Assembly (NCBI RefSeq): GCF_946404925.1
Contig: NZ_CAMJFM010000016.1
Span: 1-63,466 of the forward strand
DNA: 63,466 nt
Direction: 5' to 3'
Source of the DNA: an uncultured Prevotella sp.
GTDB lineage: Bacteria; Bacteroidota; Bacteroidia; Bacteroidales; Bacteroidaceae
Part shown: piece after piece, positions 30,901 to 41,598 of the stretch
Layout of the letters: every line of letters begins with the position of its first letter
Numbering within the stretch: the first letter of the stretch is position 1
Notes under the pieces: model-generated
What the model was told of the DNA's origin: nothing
Database searches by the model: none
The model's input: only the letters and a program-made list of their open reading frames with translations
Program-made: the position numbers and the translations under genes

Positions 30901-32695
30901 CGAGGGTTCGCCGATAGGTAACATCAGCACTGAGATGGTTTATCTGATGAAGGAGGACGACAAGCACGCCATCGAGGCCCGACTGATGCTGGACGATGAA
31001 GAGTTTGGTATGCTGAGCGGCACCTACCAGAACGAGGGCGAAGGCTTTATTGATGCCACATTCAATATGACACGCCTGCCGCTGTCGTTGGTAAATGGTT
31101 TCGTGCCCGATCAGATTGTAGGTCTTGAAGGTTACGGAGAGGGTAGTGTAACCATTCGCGGAACTACTACACATCCAGAGGTAAACGGTGAAATGTTTGT
31201 TGATTCGGCTTATCTGGTAAGTATCCCATACGGCGTACGCATGCGATTTGATAACGACCCCGTACGTATAATAGGCTCGAAACTGCTGCTTGAGAACTTC
31301 GGACTCTATTCGAGCAATAACGACCTGCTGAACCTTATGGGTAGCATTGATTTCTCTGACACCGAACATATCATAATGGATATGCGAATGCGTGCACGTA
31401 ACTTCCTGCTTATCGACTCTAAGCAGCAGGCTAAGAGTGTGGCTTGGGGTAAAGCGTACGTAAACTTCCTGGCTCGTTTGCAGGGACCGCTTGATGGGCT
31501 TAACATGCGCGGCCGACTGGATGTGCTCGGTTCTACTGATATGAAATACCTGCTGCTCGACTCGCCACTGTCTACCGATAACCGACTGGATGAGCTGGTG
31601 AAGTTTACCGACTTCAGCGATTCTACGCAGACTGTTGTTACGCAGCCAACGCCAACGGGACTTAATATCGACCTTAATGTAAATGTATCGCAAGGTGCGC
31701 ATATCGTCTGCAACCTTAACTCCGACGAGTCGAACTACGTTGATATTATGGGTGGTGGCGACCTTAGAATGAAATATAACTCGGATGGTATTAACCTCAC
31801 GGGTCGCTATACACTGTCGAGCGGTGAGATGAAGTACTCGTTGCCTGTAATTCCGCTTAAGACCTTCACTGTTAAGGAGGGCAGCTACGTAGAGTTTACA
31901 GGCGATCCGATGAATCCTAAGCTTAACATCACAGCCACAGAGCGAGTGAAAGCAAATGTGGCCGATGAGTCGGGTGCAACACGCTCGGTGGCCTTCGACT
32001 GCGGTGTTATTATCACTAAGACTCTGAACGATATGGGACTTGAGTTTACTATCGATGCCCCTGAAGACCAGACCATTAGTGGCGAGTTGGTAACTATGTC
32101 GAAGGAGGAGCGCGGAAAGATAGCCGTAGCCATGCTTACCACGGGTATGTATCTGGCCGATGGCAATACCGGCAGCTTCTCTATGAACAATGCACTTAGC
32201 TCGTTCCTGCAGAGTGAGATAAACAGTATCGCTGGTTCGGCACTGAAGACTCTCGATGTTAGTCTGGGTATCGACAATTCTACCGATGCCACAGGCGCTC
32301 AGCGTACCGACTACTCGTTTAAGTTTGCTAAGCGATTCTTTAATAACCGACTGAAGATAGAGCTTGGTGGAAAGGTATCGTCGGGTGCTAGTGATGCAAT
32401 GGGAAATAACCAGTCGTTCTTCGATAATGTTACTATGGAGTACCGACTGAACCAGGATGCTACAAAGAACCTGAAGGTATTCTATAATCAGAACGTTTAC
32501 GACTGGCTTGAGGGATATACCGGCGAATATGGAATCGGTTTCGTATGGCGCCGCAAACTCAATAGCCTGCTCGATATTCTTACCTTCTGGAAGAACGAAC
32601 CACGGCCTACTATGGCGCCACGTACATCGCTTACAGCTCCGCGCGATAGTGTGCGCCGCGACTCAACTAAAATTGTGACTCATGAACAGAAGTAG
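27974..32695 (+). CDS. tamB: TamB, translocation and assembly module inner-membrane protein
   Basis: 1573 aa. One N-terminal signal anchor (WLGIAVLTPILLFVILTALI), a very long periplasmic beta-taco region, and the C-terminal DUF490/TamB domain (about 1150-1540: VKEGSYVEFTGDPMNPKLNI, SGELVTMSKEERGKIAVAML). It spans the periplasm and works with an Omp85 partner, here TamL, in outer-membrane protein insertion or lipid transport. The ATG at 27974 is preferred; upstream in-frame codons overlap the previous gene. It overlaps tamL by 14 bp. Confidence 0.92.
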   Translation: MKKTLKWLGIAVLTPILLFVILTALIYFPPVQNWAVKKVAAIASEKTGMQITIEHVNLEFPLDLGIEGFRALHKRSASPLGSSKNDSLPNVIDTIADVRKMVCDVRLLPLLDKRVVIDELSMTQAKLNTNGFIGDLRIKGRLQELWLSSKGIDLDKETVEVNGARLSEAVLDIALSDTAAVDTTESTAKWIVNADSVSILKSDFTVHLPGDTLNAQAYMGRAVARTVLADLGNKIYKVGSLDWADGRLKYDNRFEPEVDGLDYNHLALTDINLRVDSIEYIEPNTSLIIRNLRAKEKSGLEISNLMAKVTMDDKRLMIPTLKLKTPDTEIETELAMDFNTFDDLNPGAMRFRLNAQIGKQDLMRFMGDMPKSFVQNYPNHPISIKGSINGNMQHMAFTGLDIHLPSAFRMTASGTADNVTDMAHMKADITMSARTENINFALGLADPKLMRDYRIPNGLQIDGTLKANGTRYATNLVAREGAGTVKLKGSASIPLSNKGNLITEAMTYDADLSISNLNLHHFMPRDSIYTVSADIKAKGYGTDFLSNKSRLEADAKIHHLRYGSWDLRDIKADATLYNGHALASVVGHNQLFDGKVGVDALLNTKKLCATISADLRKADLYRMRLVSDTLTIGMCGSVDVISDMKLTHRVTGLVDEIYIKDEKTTYRPDFIGLHINTNLDTVIARIQSGDFIVKLDASGDYERLLRDLTRVGDSLMAQFDKRIIDQPAIKRLLPSMKLHVESKRDNPLANLMKAMDIEFKEMKFDADVSPVSGINGTSYVYSLVYDSIRLDTIRLNLTQKGDRLTYQGQVRNNKRNPQFIFNALFDGTIHQHGALVGVRYYDHRDRMGVRLGVTAEMETDGIRFKLLPENPTIGYKVFHLNKDNYLYMGRNKRLQAKVDLIAEDKTGIKLYTENQDSTMLQDITMSINRLDLGELTSVIPYMPRITGKLNGDYHILQDRNENISVASDMAVHQMTYEGSPIGNISTEMVYLMKEDDKHAIEARLMLDDEEFGMLSGTYQNEGEGFIDATFNMTRLPLSLVNGFVPDQIVGLEGYGEGSVTIRGTTTHPEVNGEMFVDSAYLVSIPYGVRMRFDNDPVRIIGSKLLLENFGLYSSNNDLLNLMGSIDFSDTEHIIMDMRMRARNFLLIDSKQQAKSVAWGKAYVNFLARLQGPLDGLNMRGRLDVLGSTDMKYLLLDSPLSTDNRLDELVKFTDFSDSTQTVVTQPTPTGLNIDLNVNVSQGAHIVCNLNSDESNYVDIMGGGDLRMKYNSDGINLTGRYTLSSGEMKYSLPVIPLKTFTVKEGSYVEFTGDPMNPKLNITATERVKANVADESGATRSVAFDCGVIITKTLNDMGLEFTIDAPEDQTISGELVTMSKEERGKIAVAMLTTGMYLADGNTGSFSMNNALSSFLQSEINSIAGSALKTLDVSLGIDNSTDATGAQRTDYSFKFAKRFFNNRLKIELGGKVSSGASDAMGNNQSFFDNVTMEYRLNQDATKNLKVFYNQNVYDWLEGYTGEYGIGFVWRRKLNSLLDILTFWKNEPRPTMAPRTSLTAPRDSVRRDSTKIVTHEQK

Positions 32696-35045
32696 CTATA
32701 TACATATCGCTCTTAGCGTCTGTGGCCTGATGCTGCTTGCATCTTGTTCGATGACAAAAAACATCCCCGAAGATGAACAACTCTTTGTGGGACTGACAAA
32801 GATAGCCTATGCCGACGATCAGGAGTACGACAACGAGGCGTACGACAAGCATCTGGAGAATACCAAACTTGAGGTAGAGGCTGCACTGGCTACACAACCC
32901 AACGGCTCGCTGTTTGGCAGTAGTTACTACACAGTGCCCTGGAGTTGGCATCTGTGGGTGTATAATAAGTATAGCGGCAAGGATTCGGGCTTTGCGCGCT
33001 GGATGACCAAGACCTTTGGTAAAGCGCCGGTGCTGATGAGTCAGGTGAATCCTACGCTGCGTAGCAGTGTGGCGCGCTCAGTGCTGCGCAATAATGGCTA
33101 CTTCCGCGGCGATGTGACGTTCGACTTGATTCAGCAGAAGAATCCCAAGAAGTGTAAGATAGGATATACTATACATCTTGATTCGCTCTTTACGCTCGAC
33201 TCGGTGAGCTATGTAAACTTCCCGGCTCCCATTCAGGCGCTTATCGATTCTACAAGCGAGGAGAGTCTCATTAAGAGCCAGTCGCCGTTCAGTATCAATA
33301 ATCTGGACGCCGAGCGTACGCGTATCAGCACGCTGCTGCGCAACAACGGCTACTACTATTACAACTCCAGCTACGCATCTTATCTGGCCGACACCTTTGC
33401 CGTTGACAATAAGGCCCAGCTGAGGTTCCAGATGGCTAACGGTGTGCCCGAACAGGCCTTGCATAAGTGGTATATCGGCAAGCTCGACGTAAACTTCCGA
33501 AAGTCGGCCCGCGAGGTGCTGAATGATTCTATTCAGCGTCGCTCGCTAACGTTACACTTCAATGGCAAGAAATCGCCCATTATGCCTCGTGTGGTATTGC
33601 GCAATATGCGATTGCGCCCTCGTCAGGAGTTCAGCTACGAGAAGTATCAGGAGTCGGCCAGCAAGATTAATGCTACGGGTGTATTCTCTAGCACCGATTT
33701 CCAGTTTACACCCCGTCCGGGTACTGATACGCTGGATTTACGCCTGAACTGCACATTCGATAAACCCTACGATTTCTATATCGAAGCCAACGGAAAGGGG
33801 CGCACCAGTGGCAGATACGGCCCAGAGGCAAAGATTGGTTTGACGCGTCGTAATGCCTTCCGCGCAGGCGAGAAACTCGACCTCAACCTGCATGGTGCCT
33901 ACGAGTGGCAGAAGGGTGCCAGCTCTGACATGAATAGCTACCAGTATGGTGCCGACCTGTCAATAGAGTTCCCACGTATCATCGCTCCTTTCTATAATAG
34001 CGATCGTGTGCGTCGTGACAAGAACGGCCGTCCGATACGTCGCCGTTTCTATTCTACACCAACCACCTTTGCAAAGGTTTCGAGCGATGTGGTTCGCCGA
34101 CCGGAGTATTACAAGATGCACATTGTTAGCGGCGAGTGGACCTATCGTTGGCAGTCATCGGCCACCGTGCGCCATGAGTTCTCGCCACTTACGGTCAAGT
34201 ATCAGTATATGAACAGTTCTACGGCTAAGTTCGATTCGGTTGTATTGAACAACCTTTATCTGGCTGCAACGATGGAGGACTGCTTCATACCAAAGATGCG
34301 TTATACCTTTATGTATAACAGTCCGAAGACCCTGCGCCATCCCATCCGCTTCGAAGCTACAATCGAGGAGGCTGGTAATCTGACATCTTTGTGGGATGTT
34401 GCGGGCGGACATTCGTTTAATGAGAAAGATAAGACCTTGTTTAAGACGCCATATTCGCAGTTTGTGCGCCTTGAGGGCGACTTCACCAAGACGTGGACGC
34501 TTACGCCTACATCGCAGCTGGTGGCTCATGCCAATGGTGGTTTTATCTACTGTTATGGCAATAGCAGTAGCGCTCCGTTCAGCGAGCTGTTCTATGCCGG
34601 TGGTGCCAACACCGTGCGTGCCTTCGGTGTGCGCGAAATCGGTCCTGGTAGCTTCTATGCGCGCGATGGAGGTCGTCAGATCAGCTATCTGTTCCAGAAT
34701 GGTGAAGCAAAGTTTGTGGGCAACCTTGAATACCGTACCAAGCTTTTCGGCGACCTGAATGGTGCTATATTCTTGGATGCAGGTAACGTGTGGAACTTCC
34801 AGCGCGACTTAGATGAAGATGATATCGACCTGGGCGACTATCCTAAGTCGTTTGGGGAGTTCTTCGACCAGTTGGCTTTAGGCACAGGTATCGGTCTGCG
34901 TTACGACTTGGGATTCCTTGTTATTCGACTCGATTGGGGATTGGCCATCCACTGTCCTTATGATACAGGTAGGTCGGGCTATTTCAATGCGCCCTACTTT
35001 AAGAATGCCCATACACTCCATTTTGCTGTAGGTTATCCCTTCTAA
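32682..35045 (+). CDS. tamL: TamL, Omp85-family outer-membrane lipoprotein
   Basis: 787 aa. Lipoprotein signal with LLASC at residue 22, POTRA-like repeats (about 30-380), then a 16-strand barrel domain (380-787) ending in aromatic-rich HFAVGYPF, a typical barrel terminus. A lipidated TamA variant paired with TamB is characteristic of Bacteroidota. Translation is probably coupled to tamB through the overlap. Confidence 0.9.
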   Translation: MNRSSYIHIALSVCGLMLLASCSMTKNIPEDEQLFVGLTKIAYADDQEYDNEAYDKHLENTKLEVEAALATQPNGSLFGSSYYTVPWSWHLWVYNKYSGKDSGFARWMTKTFGKAPVLMSQVNPTLRSSVARSVLRNNGYFRGDVTFDLIQQKNPKKCKIGYTIHLDSLFTLDSVSYVNFPAPIQALIDSTSEESLIKSQSPFSINNLDAERTRISTLLRNNGYYYYNSSYASYLADTFAVDNKAQLRFQMANGVPEQALHKWYIGKLDVNFRKSAREVLNDSIQRRSLTLHFNGKKSPIMPRVVLRNMRLRPRQEFSYEKYQESASKINATGVFSSTDFQFTPRPGTDTLDLRLNCTFDKPYDFYIEANGKGRTSGRYGPEAKIGLTRRNAFRAGEKLDLNLHGAYEWQKGASSDMNSYQYGADLSIEFPRIIAPFYNSDRVRRDKNGRPIRRRFYSTPTTFAKVSSDVVRRPEYYKMHIVSGEWTYRWQSSATVRHEFSPLTVKYQYMNSSTAKFDSVVLNNLYLAATMEDCFIPKMRYTFMYNSPKTLRHPIRFEATIEEAGNLTSLWDVAGGHSFNEKDKTLFKTPYSQFVRLEGDFTKTWTLTPTSQLVAHANGGFIYCYGNSSSAPFSELFYAGGANTVRAFGVREIGPGSFYARDGGRQISYLFQNGEAKFVGNLEYRTKLFGDLNGAIFLDAGNVWNFQRDLDEDDIDLGDYPKSFGEFFDQLALGTGIGLRYDLGFLVIRLDWGLAIHCPYDTGRSGYFNAPYFKNAHTLHFAVGYPF

Positions 35046-35050
35046 TTGTT

Positions 35051-35089
35051 AAGGCGCGTTAATACGCGTCTTATTCAATTTTTTTTTTG
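35051..35089 (+). terminator. Terminator of tamB-tamL
   Basis: AAGGCGCGT-taat-ACGCGTCTT hairpin followed by ATTCAATTTTTTTTT. It abuts the next promoter. Confidence 0.75.
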
Positions 35090-35098
35090 TAACTTTGC
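35090..35098 (+). promoter_or_regulatory. -7 box for the nucleotidyltransferase gene
   Basis: TAACTTTGC, with a 39-nt A-rich leader to the ATG at 35137. Confidence 0.65.
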
Positions 35099-35136
35099 AC
35101 GCAAATTAATATAACTCTATAAAAATATAGCAAATA

Positions 35137-36078
35137 ATGAAACCAACTCTTTTTCTTCTTGCAGCTGGCATGGGAAGCCGTTACGGCGGTCTGAAGCAGC
35201 TCGATGGTCTGGGCCCAAATGGCGAGACTATCATGGATTATAGTATTTACGATGCCATCCAGGCAGGATTCGGTAAGATCGTATGGGTTATCCGTAAGGA
35301 TTTCGAGGAGCAGTTCCGTACACAGATTCTTGCAAAGTATGAGGGCAAGGTAAAGTGCGAGCTCTGCTTCCAGGCACTCGATGCACTGCCCGAGGGATTC
35401 AGTGTTCCCGAAGGTCGTCAGAAGCCTTGGGGTACTAACCACGCCGTTCTGATGGGTAAGGATGTTATCAAGGAGCCATTCTGCGTCATCAACTGCGACG
35501 ATTTCTACAATCGCGATGCATTCATGGTTATCGGCAAGTATCTGGCTAATCTTCCCGAGGGTGCCAAGAACCAGTATGCTATGGTAGGTTTCCGTGTAGG
35601 TAACACCCTGAGCGAGAATGGTACTGTGGCCCGTGGCGTATGCTCAAAGAACGAGAAAGGTCATCTTACTACAGTTGTAGAGCGTACAGAGATTGTACGT
35701 TGCGCTGCCGATGGTTCTAACGCCGGTGCTGCCAATGAGCCAGTTCGCTATAAGGACGAGGATGGCAAGTGGGTAGCTGTAGATGATAACACCCCTGTAT
35801 CAATGAATATGTGGGGCTTTACACCCGACTACTTCCAGTACAGCGAAGAGTATTTCAAGGTGTTCCTCAGCGATCCGAAGAACCTCGAGAACCTCAAGGC
35901 CGAGTTCTTTATTCCGCTGATGGTTAACAAGCTCATCAACGAAGGCACTGCTACCGTTGAGGTACTCGACACCACAAGTAAGTGGTTCGGTGTTACCTAT
36001 GCTGCCGATCGCGATGCTACTGTAGCACGTATCAAGCAGCTTGTTGACGATGGCGTATATCCAAACAAACTTTTCTAA
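35137..36078 (+). CDS. Sugar-phosphate nucleotidyltransferase-like protein
   Basis: 313 aa. Opens with LLAAGMGSRYGGLKQL, the nucleotide-binding loop of the NTP_transferase family, but with GG-L-KQ rather than the RxxPxxK arrangement of RfbA/GalU. INCDDFYN corresponds to the metal-binding Asp region. Substrate is unknown. Its gene ends at the base before the NrnA-like start, so the two are co-transcribed. Confidence 0.78.
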   Translation: MKPTLFLLAAGMGSRYGGLKQLDGLGPNGETIMDYSIYDAIQAGFGKIVWVIRKDFEEQFRTQILAKYEGKVKCELCFQALDALPEGFSVPEGRQKPWGTNHAVLMGKDVIKEPFCVINCDDFYNRDAFMVIGKYLANLPEGAKNQYAMVGFRVGNTLSENGTVARGVCSKNEKGHLTTVVERTEIVRCAADGSNAGAANEPVRYKDEDGKWVAVDDNTPVSMNMWGFTPDYFQYSEEYFKVFLSDPKNLENLKAEFFIPLMVNKLINEGTATVEVLDTTSKWFGVTYAADRDATVARIKQLVDDGVYPNKLF

Positions 36079-37113
36079 ATGAACATAGACATCTTAGATA
36101 ACAATCAGCTGGTTTTAATGGACCAGCTGATTTCTAATTCACAGACTATTCTCGTGGTGTGCCATAAGAGTCCCGATGGCGATGCCGTAGGCTCATCATT
36201 GGGTTGGGCCGAGTTTCTGCGTTCGCGTGGCAAGGATGTTACAGTCATCGTGCCCGACCAGTACCCCGACTTCCTGAAGTGGCTGCCTAATACCGATAAG
36301 ATAGTACGTTACGATAAGCATACCGAGAAGTGCGACATGCTGTTTAAGATAGCCGATCTGGTGTTCTGTCTCGACTTCAATACACCAAGCCGTGTAGACG
36401 AGATGGAAAAAACATTGGTTAGCAGCCCTGCCAAGAAGGTGCTTATCGATCATCACCTTAAACCCGATGTTGATGCCGATCTCATCGTGTCTCATCCCGA
36501 AGCTTCAAGCACCAGCGAACTGGTGTTCCGAATTGTTTGGCAGATGGGGGCATTCGATAGTCTCGACAAGCAGTTTGCTGTGCCCGTTTACTGTGGTATG
36601 ATGACCGATACCGGCGGCTTTACTTTCAACAGTACCCGCCCAGAGATATTCTTCATCATCAGCGAGTTGCTCACCAAGCGTATCGACAAGGATCGCATCT
36701 ATCGCAACGTATATCACAACTACTCCGAGAATCGTATTCGCATGATGGGATATGTGATGTACGAGAAACTTGTATATATGCCTGAGTATAATGCGGCATT
36801 CTACTCGCTTACCCGCGAGGAGCTGAAGCGATTCAATTATATCAAAGGCGATGCTGAGGGCCTGGTAAATATTCCTCAGCAGATAAAGGGCTTGAAGCTC
36901 TCTATCTCTCTGCGCGAAGATACCGATAAGCCAAATCTGGTTTGGGTGAGTCTCCGTTCGGTCGATGACTTCCCCTGTAACCTGATGGCCGAGGAGTTCT
37001 TTAATGGTGGCGGACACCTTAATGCATCGGGCGGAAGAGTAGATGGAACCATCGAAGAGGCAATTGAAATAGCAAAAAAAGCTATTATTGCCTATCAAAA
37101 CAAGTTAAAGTAG
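36079..37113 (+). CDS. nrnA: DHH/DHHA1 phosphoesterase (NrnA-like)
   Basis: 344 aa. DHH domain motifs CHKSPDGDAVGSS, LIDHHLKPD and MMTDTGGF, and the C-terminal DHHA1 GGGHLNASGG. Members degrade nanoRNAs and dephosphorylate pAp; some cleave linear dinucleotides from cyclic di-AMP. The ATG directly follows the previous stop codon. Confidence 0.88.
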   Translation: MNIDILDNNQLVLMDQLISNSQTILVVCHKSPDGDAVGSSLGWAEFLRSRGKDVTVIVPDQYPDFLKWLPNTDKIVRYDKHTEKCDMLFKIADLVFCLDFNTPSRVDEMEKTLVSSPAKKVLIDHHLKPDVDADLIVSHPEASSTSELVFRIVWQMGAFDSLDKQFAVPVYCGMMTDTGGFTFNSTRPEIFFIISELLTKRIDKDRIYRNVYHNYSENRIRMMGYVMYEKLVYMPEYNAAFYSLTREELKRFNYIKGDAEGLVNIPQQIKGLKLSISLREDTDKPNLVWVSLRSVDDFPCNLMAEEFFNGGGHLNASGGRVDGTIEEAIEIAKKAIIAYQNKLK

Positions 37114-37146
37114 CCTAAATGTTGATGCAGTTTGCGAAATAATTCG

Positions 37147-37155
37147 TATTTTTGC
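37147..37155 (+). promoter_or_regulatory. -7 box for the DUF4827 gene
   Basis: TATTTTTGC, 20 bases upstream of the ATG at 37176. Confidence 0.55.
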
Positions 37156-37175
37156 ACCATCAATTTGATTATAAG

Positions 37176-37823
37176 ATGAAGAAAATACTGTTTATCATGA
37201 TAGCTTTTGCCGCTGTTCTCAGTAGTTGTAACGACTACGAGACCTACGGCGATAAGAAGGAAAAGGAACGTAATGCGATTGCAAAGTTCATTTCCGACTC
37301 TTCTATTGTTGTTATTTCCGAGGATCAGTTCAATCAGCAAGGTTACACCACCAATCTTACACGAAATGAGTTTGTTAAACTCGACAAGAGTGGTGTTTAT
37401 ATGCAGATTGTTCGTGAGGGATGTGGCGATAAGCTGAAGGATGGCGAGACAACCCGTTTGGTATGCCGATTCTCTGAGTTCGATATCCTTGAGGATACAA
37501 CAACAGTATGCAATAATGATCCTACTTTGGCATATGGTGGCAAGTCGGTTGTGTCTATCCCCGATATCATTCAGGTATCACGCTCAAGTAGCTCATATAC
37601 TGCAACATTCGAGAGTGGCATTATGTACACCGTTTATGGCAGTTCGTCAGTACCAGCTGGATGGTTGGTGCCACTGACGTACATCAAGATCGGTCGTCCA
37701 CAATCTATGACCGACGATTGTGCCAAGGTGCGCCTCATCGTACCTCACTCACAGGGCCATGCCACAGCGTCGAGTAACGTTACTCCATGCTATTATGAAA
37801 TCACGTATCAACGAGAATCATAA
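37176..37823 (+). CDS. DUF4827 lipoprotein
   Basis: 215 aa. Lipoprotein signal (AAVLSSC, Cys at about 17). The rest resembles the Bacteroidota DUF4827 family with a FKBP-like fold (RLVCRFSEFDILEDTT..., ITYQRES). No catalytic role is known. The ATG at 37176 is preferred to 37152, which lies within the promoter. Followed by the phosphomutase gene after 21 bases. Confidence 0.8.
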   Translation: MKKILFIMIAFAAVLSSCNDYETYGDKKEKERNAIAKFISDSSIVVISEDQFNQQGYTTNLTRNEFVKLDKSGVYMQIVREGCGDKLKDGETTRLVCRFSEFDILEDTTTVCNNDPTLAYGGKSVVSIPDIIQVSRSSSSYTATFESGIMYTVYGSSSVPAGWLVPLTYIKIGRPQSMTDDCAKVRLIVPHSQGHATASSNVTPCYYEITYQRES

Positions 37824-37844
37824 CGGTTTATTTAGTTAAGAAAT

Positions 37845-39218
37845 ATGACATTTATCAAATCTATCTCTGGCATCCGCGGTACTATCGGCGGACGCACCGG
37901 TGACACACTTAATCCATTAGACATTGTTAAGTTTACCACAGCCTATGCTCAGTTCATTGGCGGCAAAAAGATTGTTGTAGGCCGCGATGGCCGTATATCT
38001 GGTCTCATGGTTCGCAACGTAGTTGTTGGAACCCTGATGGGTATGGGCTATGATGTAATAGATATTGGTTATGCTACCACACCAACTACCGAGCTTGCTG
38101 TACGCATGGCCGGAGCCGATGGTGGTATCATTATCACTGCATCGCACAATCCTCGTCAGTGGAACGCTTTGAAGCTTCTCAACCGCGAGGGTGAGTTCCT
38201 GACTGCTGCCGACGGTGCCGAAGTGCTCCGTATGGCTGAGGAAGAAGACTTTAACTATGCCGAGGTAGATAACCTTGGCACTTGTACTATCGACGATTCA
38301 TTCAATCAGCGCCATATCGATTCTGTACTCGCACTCAAGCTTGTCGACCGCGAGGCTATCAGCAAGCGTAAGTTCCGTGTATGTGTTGATACCATTAACT
38401 CTGTTGGTGGCATCATCCTGCCCGATTTGTTCAAGGCCCTTGGTGTTGATTATGAGATACTTAATGGCGAATGCACTGGCGACTTTGCCCATAACCCAGA
38501 GCCACTTGAGAAGAATCTCCAGGGCATCATGGATAAGATGAAGCAAGGTGGTTTCGACCTTGGTATCGTTGTCGATCCCGATGTAGACCGTCTGGCCTTT
38601 ATCTGCGAAGACGGCCGTATGTTCGGCGAGGAGTATACGCTCGTATCAGTAGCCGATTATGTGCTCAGTCATACTGTTGGTAATACCGTATCAAACCTTT
38701 CTTCAACCCGTGCACTGCGCGATGTTACCGAGAAGCACGGCGGTAAGTATACCGCTGCTGCAGTAGGCGAGGTGAATGTTACCACAAAGATGAAGGAGGT
38801 TGGCGCTGTTATCGGTGGTGAAGGTAATGGTGGAGTCATCTATCCCGAGAGCCATTACGGTCGCGATGCCCTTGTTGGTATTGCCCTGTTCCTTAGCAGT
38901 CTGGCACAAAAGGGCTGCAAGGTAAGCGAGCTCCGTGCCACCTTCCCTGAGTATCAGATTGCCAAGAACCGCATCGACCTTACTCCTGAGACTGATGTTG
39001 ATGCCATCCTGGTAAAGGTTAAGGAGATGTTTGCCCAGGATGCAACAGCCCAGGTTAACGATATCGATGGTGTAAAGATCGACTTCCCCGACCGTTGGGT
39101 ACACCTTCGCAAGTCTAACACTGAGCCAATCATCCGCGTTTACAGCGAGGCTCAGACCATGCAGCAGGCCGATGAGTTAGGCAAGCAGCTGATGCAGGTG
39201 GTCTACGACATGCAATAA
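37845..39218 (+). CDS. glmM: Phosphoglucosamine mutase-like phosphohexomutase
   Basis: 457 aa alpha-D-phosphohexomutase. Active-site serine in TASHNPRQWNALK (about Ser101), metal loop DPDVDRLAF, sugar loop GGEGNGGVIYPES, and phosphate loop RKSNTEPIIRVY. Bacteroidota GlmM proteins look like this; phosphomannomutase activity is an alternative. Makes GlcN-1-P for cell-wall and LPS precursors. Confidence 0.85.
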   Translation: MTFIKSISGIRGTIGGRTGDTLNPLDIVKFTTAYAQFIGGKKIVVGRDGRISGLMVRNVVVGTLMGMGYDVIDIGYATTPTTELAVRMAGADGGIIITASHNPRQWNALKLLNREGEFLTAADGAEVLRMAEEEDFNYAEVDNLGTCTIDDSFNQRHIDSVLALKLVDREAISKRKFRVCVDTINSVGGIILPDLFKALGVDYEILNGECTGDFAHNPEPLEKNLQGIMDKMKQGGFDLGIVVDPDVDRLAFICEDGRMFGEEYTLVSVADYVLSHTVGNTVSNLSSTRALRDVTEKHGGKYTAAAVGEVNVTTKMKEVGAVIGGEGNGGVIYPESHYGRDALVGIALFLSSLAQKGCKVSELRATFPEYQIAKNRIDLTPETDVDAILVKVKEMFAQDATAQVNDIDGVKIDFPDRWVHLRKSNTEPIIRVYSEAQTMQQADELGKQLMQVVYDMQ

Positions 39219-39262
39219 TTGCATGGGTGACAACAGTGACACCCGTTTTCTAAAAATCTTCG

Positions 39263-39312
39263 CGCGTACGTGCAGGAACTTTTCTTCCGACAAAAGTTCA
39301 CGCACGTACGCG
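39263..39312. repeat. Long imperfect inverted repeat upstream of groES
   Basis: Arms of 11 + 8 bp (CGCGTACGTGC and GAACTTTT with their complements) around two mismatches and an 8-nt loop. It is flanked on the outside by GTGACA/TGTCAC units facing each other (39229..39240 and 39330..39354). Not followed by a T-tract, so it is not a standard terminator. The alternating purine-pyrimidine CGCGCGTACGTGC could adopt Z-form. The rest of the interval 39219-39540 holds only the promoter candidate below. Confidence 0.75.
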
Positions 39313-39479
39313 TAAGTTTTATAAATTTACTTGTCACGCCTGTCACTTGTCACTGTTTGATGGGGATAGGGGGTAAGAGATAATCTGAATAACTTATTGA
39401 GACCATTTGGACAACACGAAGAGACTATCAGAACAACCCATAACTGACAATGTGTCATAAAATGGCACTGTGGCGGGCT

Positions 39480-39497
39480 TTGGCATGATTTTGGCAG
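39480..39497 (+). promoter_or_regulatory. Sigma54-like promoter of groES-groEL
   Basis: TTGGCATGATTTTGGCA: GG at 39482..39483 and GC at 39494..39495 have the strict -24/-12 spacing. The -12 element reads TGGC instead of TTGC. No TAnnTTTG box is found in the interval before groES. Confidence 0.45.
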
Positions 39498-39540
39498 AGA
39501 TTATGGCAGAAATTAAGTTTAAAATAAAAAATAAGTTATT

Positions 39541-39813
39541 ATGAACATCAAACCATTAGCAGACCGCGTGTTGGTATTGCCAGCACCTGCAGAAGAGAAG
39601 ATTGGCGGTATTATTATTCCTGACACCGCAAAGGAGAAACCACTCCACGGAACTATCAAGGCTGTTGGACAGGGTACAAAGGACGAGGCTATGATACTGA
39701 AAGAGGGCGACGAAGTGCTCTACGGAAAGTACTCTGGCACCGAGCTCGAGTTTGAGGGAGTTAAGTATCTCATGATGCGTCAGAGCGACGTACTCGCTGT
39801 TATCGAGAAATAA
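39541..39813 (+). CDS. groES: Co-chaperonin GroES
   Basis: 90 aa. [14 protein letters not shown] start, mobile loop [17 protein letters not shown], and [15 protein letters not shown] strand. Seven-subunit lid for GroEL. Start preceded by an A-rich leader. Confidence 0.97.
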   Translation: MNIKPLADRVLVLPAPAEEKIGGIIIPDTAKEKPLHGTIKAVGQGTKDEAMILKEGDEVLYGKYSGTELEFEGVKYLMMRQSDVLAVIEK

Positions 39814-39815
39814 TT

Positions 39816-39846
39816 TATCATTTATTATTCATCATTTATCATTTAG
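39816..39846 (+). repeat. TTTATCATT-type repeat between groES and groEL
   Basis: Tandem TTTATCATT/TTATTATTCATC units fill most of the 54-base gap before groEL. A related AAATGACAAATGATGACTG stretch (27248..27266) directly precedes the pseudouridine synthase gene. Confidence 0.6.
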
Positions 39847-41499
<1,653 letters not shown>

Positions 41500-41525
41500 T
41501 TTTGCAAACTTAGCATAACAAATTT

Positions 41526-41558
41526 GGGGATGGATTCAGTAATCTATCCCCATTTTTA
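41526..41558 (+). terminator. Terminator of groES-groEL
   Basis: GGGGAT-G-GATT pairs with AATC-T-ATCCCC around CAGT, followed by ATTTTTAGTTATTTT. Confidence 0.8.
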
Positions 41559-41598
41559 GTTATTTTATAGTAATTGCCACATTTTTATGGGCTAAAGT

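Noticed and set aside
29723..31702. Very long open frame on the minus strand inside tamB
   Set aside because: It is antisense to a clearly coding gene, rich in His, Gln, Val and Arg as expected for an antisense frame, and has no promoter or recognisable domain. Similar antisense frames inside sppA, the DUF3160 gene and the D-lactate-type dehydrogenase were dropped for the same reason.
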